Shown here: positions 58,314 through 64,000 of the stretch, piece by piece
Position numbering within the stretch: the stretch's first letter is position 1
Layout: the number at the start of each line of letters is the position of its first letter
DNA from: Rattus norvegicus
Lineage: Eukaryota; Chordata; Mammalia; Rodentia; Muridae
Length of the DNA stretch: 64,000 nt
NCBI RefSeq assembly: GCF_036323735.1
Contig: NW_026947372.1
Span: 453,947 to 517,946 of the forward strand
Reading direction: 5' to 3'
Position numbers and translations under genes: made by a program
Notes under the pieces: generated by a model
Seen by the model: the letters and a program-made list of their open reading frames with translations, nothing else
What the model was told of the DNA's origin: nothing
Database searches by the model: none

Positions 58314-58520
58314 TTGGGAGAGAGAGAGATTGGGAGAGAGAAACTCTGGGAAATCATGGGGATCTTGAAAAATCAAACCCCACCCTTGTAGACACACCCA
58401 CTTCCTTGAATGAGGCACACCTCTTAATGCTTCTAATCCTTGAAAATACTGTCACTCCCTGTTAACTAAATATACAAATATATGACTGTGGGAGACATTC
58501 TTATTCAAATTGCCACACTC
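58077..58520 (+). mobile_element. URR1-like repeat carrying a (GA)n expansion
   Basis: It starts 'cattgttgtgttgctgtgaagagac', continues 'cagtttcagaagtctggtccatcatcatgg' and ends 'cattcttattcaaattgccacac'. Its centre is replaced or expanded by (GA)n at 58229-58345. Confidence 0.6.
58229..58345. repeat. (GA)n microsatellite
   Basis: About 115 bp of GA repeats with a few substitutions ('gaaag', 'attggg'). Confidence 0.95.
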
Positions 58521-60060
58521 CCCATGGCTTGCTCCCTTGCTAGTTCTTACAGCCTAAAAGGCTATTCTTTTTATACATCACTACTGATGAACTTGGCCAC
58601 AATGTTGGGCCCTCCCATAATAATCATTAATCAAGAAAATGTTCCATAGGCTTACCCAAAGACTAATCTTATGGAGGCAGTTCTTGAATTGTTCTCTCTT
58701 CTCAGTTGATTCCAGATTGTCAAGTTGGGAAAAAAAAAAGTGCGAGAGACCAAGCACTGTAATGTTTCTCTTACTCCATGTTACATACTCACCACCAGTC
58801 ACTCTCTTCTCTCAGTGTATAGACCCACTTCCTGTATGGCAGAACTGAAGAGTAACTACTTTTACCAACATGAATACTCGAGAATATATGACAAGAAATG
58901 AATACATTCTACAGCTCCCAATGCCAAGAAAAAGCATTTTAGTGTATGCTACACTTACTGGGAGACTGTAAGTCACTGGTCATTTAATGGGTCACAGTAG
59001 ACCACAGAACCAAAAAGTCACAACCTACATATCATTTCCTCTCAGCAGGAGACATAACCCTTTTTCAAAACCCATGAATCTATCTGTACGCTTAGATTTT
59101 TTCAAAACCTTCTTTATTTAGGGTTCTTAAGCACTTCAACCACCCTTCTAGCCCACCATCCAGAGGTAGCAGAGAGAGAAAGTTGATAGGAAAAGGAGAG
59201 AGTTGTGGACCTATTTAGAAGGAATTCTTTGGGGTAACTCCAATCTTCATTGTGCAGTACGGCCCATTAGCAAAAGCAAAACACGAAGCAGTAGCAGTGC
59301 CTTGATCTGGCAGAGACCACAAGGTTCTAACAAACAAACAAGAAGCAGCAGAAGCAGCCAGAAGAAGCCCGAATAGCACAGCTTCTTTTGTGCATTTCTC
59401 ATTATGGAATGAAGTCCAGCAAAGACCATTGAAGCCTTACAAGGTGTAGCAATGTTAAATTGTCCTCTCCCTCTCTGTGCGATTACATTTATGTTCTCCA
59501 TAAACATCCTGTCCCCCTTCAAACGTGTGCTCCAGCAAAATATCATATGCCTTCTCATGTGTCTGCTTCAGGAAAACATCCTCTCCTAACATAGCTTCCA
59601 GAAAAACATCCTGTGACACAAGTGACTTTCCAAAGAAACCAAAATTTTTCCACTTCATCTAGCCTTATCTCACACTCGGCATGACATCACAAAACATATA
59701 ATGGCAGTCTTGCAAGGTCCATAGGCCTCAGATCCATCAGCCGCTGGAGTATCTGCAACTGTACTCTGTGACTCAGTCCTTTCATGAGCACAACCTTCAG
59801 TTATCCCCATAAACATTGTGCTCTCTCCATCTTTACTCTCAGCCAATAGCTGTACAACTTCCATCCAACTCAGCTGTGACCAGAAAAACCCTCATCAAAA
59901 AAGCCAATGAATTTTACTTGATTTTTTTTCCCTGACGGAATGGAGTGTTCTCCCTGCATGGTTACACTGGTGTCTGAGTCATCTGTGATAAAACCCACTA
60001 CTATTAAGAGCAAAGTCACAGGAACTATGAAAAATAGCAAATCACAGGACAAGCATCATA
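58521..60060. other. No gene recognised; weak minus-strand ORFs
   Basis: Minus-strand open stretches (60052-59870, 59864-59670, 59658-59455, 59558-59247) lie end to end in different frames. The first opens with a hydrophobic, signal-peptide-like segment, MSCDLLFFIVPVTLLLIVVG. This could be an old retrocopy, but no family is recognised and chance is likely. Confidence 0.25.
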
Positions 60061-60065
60061 GTTGG

Positions 60066-60155
60066 CCAAGCTTTATTGAAGTATAATTTACATACTTTAA
60101 AAATCCATTTATTTTAAGTGTGTAATGTAATGATTTTACAGCAAAATTTATAGCT
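60066..60155 (-). mobile_element. Ancient mammalian L1 (L1M) 3' end fragment
   Basis: 'tttattgaagtataatttacatac' and 'ttaagtgtgtaatgtaatgattttac' match the reverse complement of the conserved 3' terminus of mammalian-wide L1M elements. It is much older than the other L1 pieces here. Confidence 0.7.
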
Positions 60156-60167
60156 TCCTCCCCCCCC

Positions 60168-60224
60168 TTTTTTTTTTCTTTTTTCTGGAGCTGGGGACCG
60201 AACCCACGGCCTTGTGCTTGCTAG
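60168..60224 (-). mobile_element. ID SINE fragment, minus strand
   Basis: A T-run followed by 'ctggagctggggaccgaaccca' and 'ggccttgtgcttgctag'. The 5' half of the element, which would follow to the right, is missing. Confidence 0.85.
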
Positions 60225-61640
60225 CCTTCCCTTTTTTAATACTTATTTCCCACTAGTTCATAATAGAAGTCTATTAAAAACACAGAAGTGAAGTCAGGAG
60301 AAGGACCAGAGCTGTAAGCAGCAAGGTTCTTGATTTGCTAAGACAACAGATACATTGGCAGAATCGTCTGGATAAATCCACTAGGGAAACATAGGGTCTT
60401 CTCTTAGCGTGCAGCCTCCAGACAAAGAGTTTAAAGGATTTAGTCATGGGTCCTCATACATCAAATCCGGACCTAAACTGGTATGGTCAGCATCACTTTT
60501 GGCCACATTCATGTTAATCCCATTCATCATTCTTACAAGTTGCCTAGCAACTCACATAGTAAACAAACTTATTTTGGTATATGGTTTGATAGGTTTCAGT
60601 CCATGGTCACATGTCCATGAAAGGGGCACGGTAGACCTCAACTGCTACCCTCACTGGCATCCAAGAAGCACCAAATCAGGAAGAGATCAAGGATAGAAAA
60701 ACACCCTCCAAGACATGTTCCAAACGACCAAGTACCTTAATTTTCTATCTCCTAGTTTCCCACCAACTTCATACACATCTATCAACAGATGAACTCATTG
60801 ATTACAGCCCACAGGGTCCATTTGCTTTTCATAGTCCCACCTTTGAACATTGTACTGAGACAACGTGTATCTTAAACCCATAAGGTAGGGCCAGAAGTTG
60901 TGTCAGAGGTCTGAACTTCACCTCACACTAGAAACAGCTGGGTAGGTTTCTCAACATCTCCTATTTCTTTCTCGTACTTGCTACACCATGTCTGCATTGC
61001 AGCATTTTGTCTGGGGTGAGATACCTTAAGCAGTCAATTGTAAAGACTCCCCCTTCCATGTGTTGGTTTGAATGTAAAATGGGACATCTATAAAATAGAC
61101 ACTCATGCATATACACAGACTCACAGAGAGAGGCAAAAAGTGAAGGAGTTGAGTCTTAGGAACCTTCAAGGAAGAGGGAGTGGAAATATAAGATACAATT
61201 CCTAGCGAGAACCAGAACAAAGCAGTGTCTTCTATAAACGACAGGACCACTATCCCTCAGCCCTAGAAGACAGGAAAGGGAGAGTCAGTTTTATACAAAG
61301 ATATAGCTGGTGATAAGCTGGCCAGGCTCCAGTGGCTTGCCCAATGCCCATGAATTTATGGGCAGCATAAATGATTTGAGTGGATTATTACAGAGGGCAG
61401 AAAGAGAGCTTGAAGTTGGGAGAAGGGATTAGGTGTTGATGGATCTGGGAAGAGTTAGGAAGAGAAATGAAAAGTAGATTTTTGCAATATATAATGTACC
61501 AAGTTCTCAAGGAACTAATAAAAGTGGTTTTTAAAATACCATATCTGTACTGAACACATACAAACAATTTTTCTTGTCATCTCCTAAATAACAGACCCTC
61601 ATGATTTCATTTCATTAAGTACAAAAGTAATTCAGAGATT
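60225..61640. other. No gene seen
   Basis: The 95-codon plus-strand ORF at 60409-60696 contains a hydrophobic stretch but no recognised family. No repeat could be named with confidence. Confidence 0.4.
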
Positions 61641-61644
61641 ATTT

Positions 61645-61861
61645 AAAGTGTAGGAGGTTCTGGGGAAATGGCAGAGGGGTAAAGCCAAGTGTGTGGTTAC
61701 ACATGCATTAACCAGTGCTTGGTATGAGAACAGGAGCACAGTTTACCTCACCTCAGGTTCAGCAAGGGACCCTGTCACAAGGGAATACAGTAGGTGGTGA
61801 AGGAGAAGAACACGCTCTACCCTCCCTTAGCCTCTGAACTTACATGTCTTTATGCACACAG

Positions 61862-61905
<44 letters not shown>
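61645..61905 (+). mobile_element. B4-like SINE with (CA)n tail
   Basis: 'ctggggaaatggcagaggggtaaagcc', then a degenerate middle and 'cctctgaacttacatgtctttatgcacacagg', lead into a CA run at 61866-61900. This layout fits an old B4 (ID-B1 hybrid) SINE. Diverged. Confidence 0.45.
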
Positions 61906-61906
<1 letters not shown>

Positions 61907-62700
61907 AATATGACTAGAGTATACAAGAGGCTTGCATAGGTTATATGCAAATGCAGTGTCGTTTTATCCAAGGAACCTGAGTACTTTTAGATCATTGGGA
62001 GTCCTGGGGGCAACTCTCAGAGAACAGGATATATCTCCTTATTGTGCAAACGAATCCTTTGTTGAGTGTGTGTCAGTGACTCCACACAATTCTCCTCCTC
62101 TAGGTTGCTGTGTATCACAGAGAATGATCTGGAAATATTGAAACAAATATAAACTAAAGGCTTTGTTGGGGTTTCTAGGCTTGCGTTAAAAATCATATTT
62201 GTCATGTTTTATTAAATGGAAGGGAAATCTTCAGCTCCCAGCAACAATACACTCAATCATGTTGGCTTCTGTTTTATCCCATTATGAATAGCAATTAATT
62301 GCACATCAATAGCGTTCCATGCTTTGAAATAAATCAGGATGAAGGGATATGTTTCTGTAACCCCTACGTGGATAATCAAGTAGAAAGGGGGGAGGTATGA
62401 TGCATTTGCCTTATGGGAGAATGATGGCTGGATTGGATACTTGTTATGCAAATAACCCTAACCTCTGAGTAATGAAATGTAATGGTAAAATATACTACCA
62501 AATGTGATGGGCACTCATTACTTGATTTCTTTTAAAAGAAAAAAAAACATACTTCAGGATTTTGAATAAGTGTGACCCTCGAGGTTCAAATACTTGAATG
62601 TGTTTGGTTTCCAGTTTGTGGATTGTTTAGAAAGGATTGGGAGTTGTGTTTTTGTTAAAAGAGATGGGTGAGTGGGACGTGGGGGCCTTGAGATTTCAAA
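61906..62700. other. No gene seen
   Basis: Single-copy-looking sequence without a recognised gene or repeat. Confidence 0.45.
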
Positions 62701-62715
62701 AGCCCACCAGGCTTC

Positions 62716-62778
62716 TCTCTCTCTCCCTTCCTCTCTCCCTCCCTCCCTGTCCCTCTCCTTCTCCTTCTCCCTCTCCCT

Positions 62779-62840
<62 letters not shown>
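62716..62840. repeat. (CT)n / (CTCCCT)n microsatellite
   Basis: CTCC-rich variants pass into a pure CT tract at about 62791-62840. Ser/Leu/Pro and Arg/Glu ORFs here are by-products. Confidence 0.95.
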
Positions 62841-62844
<4 letters not shown>

Positions 62845-63035
62845 TGGGGAGCAGGATGTGAGCTCACATGATCTACTTCAGCCATTCCTGCTTGCCTGCC
62901 AGCATGCTGCAATGGTGTCTACCACGATGGTCCATGGACTCACCCTCTGAAACTGTAAGACTGCAATTAAATGTTTCCTGTCATAAATTGATTTGGTCAC
63001 GGTGTCTATTCACAGCAATAGAACAGTAACTAAGG
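62841..63035 (+). mobile_element. URR1-like repeat, right end
   Basis: 'gatggtccatggactcaccctctgaaactgtaagactgcaattaaatg' and 'ttggtcacggtgtctattcacagcaatagaa' are shared with 63340-63460, including the inverted-repeat terminus. Confidence 0.55.
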
Positions 63036-63119
63036 CACAGATCTTCCTGTCTATTTTTCTAATACTTCTGTACTTATTTCATTAAAGTTACCTGTTGTCC
63101 ATTGAACAGTTTTATGAAT

Positions 63120-63465
63120 AAGTTTCATGTTTAAAGACAAATAGTGCCAAATAGGAGTGGAACTACTAGGAGGTTTGGACTTTTTGGAGTGGCTGTGGCC
63201 TTTTTGGAGTAGGTGTGTCACTGTGGGCATGGGCTTTAAGACCCTAAACCTAGCTACCTGGAAGCCAGTCTTCTAGCAGCCTTCAGAGGAAGATGTAGAA
63301 CTCTCAGCTCCTCCTGCATCATGCCTGCCTAGATGCTGACATGCTCCGGCCTTGATGATAATAGAATGAACTTGTGAACCTATAAGGCAGCCCCAAATAA
63401 ATGTCCTTGTAAGGCTTGCATTGGTCATGGTTTCTTTTCATAGCAGTAAAACCCTAAGACATACA
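63120..63465 (+). mobile_element. URR1-like repeat, second right end
   Basis: 'gcaaataggagtggaactac'-like start, 'cctgaacc'-type centre, 'aaggcagccccaaataaatg' and the end 'ggtcatggtttcttttcatagcagtaaaaccctaa', the same family terminus as at 57797 and 63030. Confidence 0.55.
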
Positions 63466-63497
63466 TACATATATACATATACACATACACCCAGGTT

Positions 63498-63517
63498 TAC
63501 ACACACACACACACACA

Positions 63518-63555
<38 letters not shown>
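63498..63555. repeat. (CA)n microsatellite
   Basis: CA run with a CATA interruption. Confidence 0.95.
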
Positions 63556-63559
<4 letters not shown>

Positions 63560-64000
63560 CCATTTACAGGGATTTTAGATCTAGCCAGGGCTCCTGCAGT
63601 TTCATTGCTCCAGCTGATACACGTGTTCATGGAACATGTCTCTGTCTGTTTCTTGTTCTAGGAAGTACGTGGACAACATCTACATACTCACTTCATTTTA
63701 CTTTATTCTCCTTTCAGCCTTAGAAATCTCAACTTACAGAAAAGGGAAGATGGGAACTTGGTTAGATAGCTCTTTTTTTCTGTGGGTAGCTTAAATCTCA
63801 AGTCACAAAGGGAAAATAAATATAACAAGAAATAATAATACACATCCCAACCGAGATGGGAAGTTCATATCCGTTCCCCTTAATTAATGTCAACTTTGGA
63901 ATTGGAATCCAAAATGAGATGAGACTTTTGAAAAATCCTAATTCTCAGGCAGGCTTTGGTATTTCTCATTCCCTGAAAAGGAACACCACTAGAAAAAGAC
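63556..64000. other. No gene seen
   Basis: Window-edge sequence with no recognisable gene or repeat. Confidence 0.45.

Noticed and set aside
58149..58418. Arg-Glu and Ser-Leu repeat ORFs
   Set aside because: Both strands of a (GA)n tract.

Overview
This is a stretch of rodent nuclear DNA, most likely rat (Rattus). ID-type SINEs with the tRNA-Ala-like box (53566-53680, 57081-57171, 60168-60224), a B1 SINE, rodent L1/Lx LINEs and long CA, TA and GA microsatellites all fit. I see no intact protein-coding gene. The only recognisable cellular genes are two wrecks: an olfactory-receptor pseudogene (about 15190-15764) and a spindlin-family pseudogene (54460-55244). The high L1 density fits a gene-poor, X-linked or olfactory-cluster neighbourhood, but no chromosome can be assigned from the sequence alone.

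Layout. 1-6745: two tandem copies (A, B) of a roughly 2.2-kb unit; the second is fused to a 2.5-kb block built of 30-bp repeats that reads as decapeptide (10-residue) repeats on the minus strand and is interrupted by a young L1 tail. 6746-12690: L1 5'UTR-like sequence and a long, 3'-truncated minus-strand L1 that carries a solo ERVK-type LTR. 12691-28890: single-copy sequence with the olfactory pseudogene, large microsatellites, a 21-bp minisatellite, Lx fragments and an L1 with a 5' inversion. 28930-40746: three more copies of the 2.2-kb unit (C, D, E), again ending in the 30-bp-repeat block. A 4.2-kb LTR element sits at the C/D boundary. 40747-50890: mostly L1 fragments and AT-rich DNA. 50890-64000: a SINE/DNA-transposon-type landscape with the spindlin pseudogene.

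The most interesting structure is the direct duplication of the [unit array + decapeptide block] module about 35 kb apart. Each unit carries a conserved CRE-like/TATA-like cassette with near-constant spacing (231-232 bp in four of five copies). The 30-bp-repeat block keeps the same decapeptide register on the minus strand in both copies, although stops and frameshifts break it. I do not recognise the protein. Nothing shows that either copy is expressed, and the genes in this window do not form a pathway.
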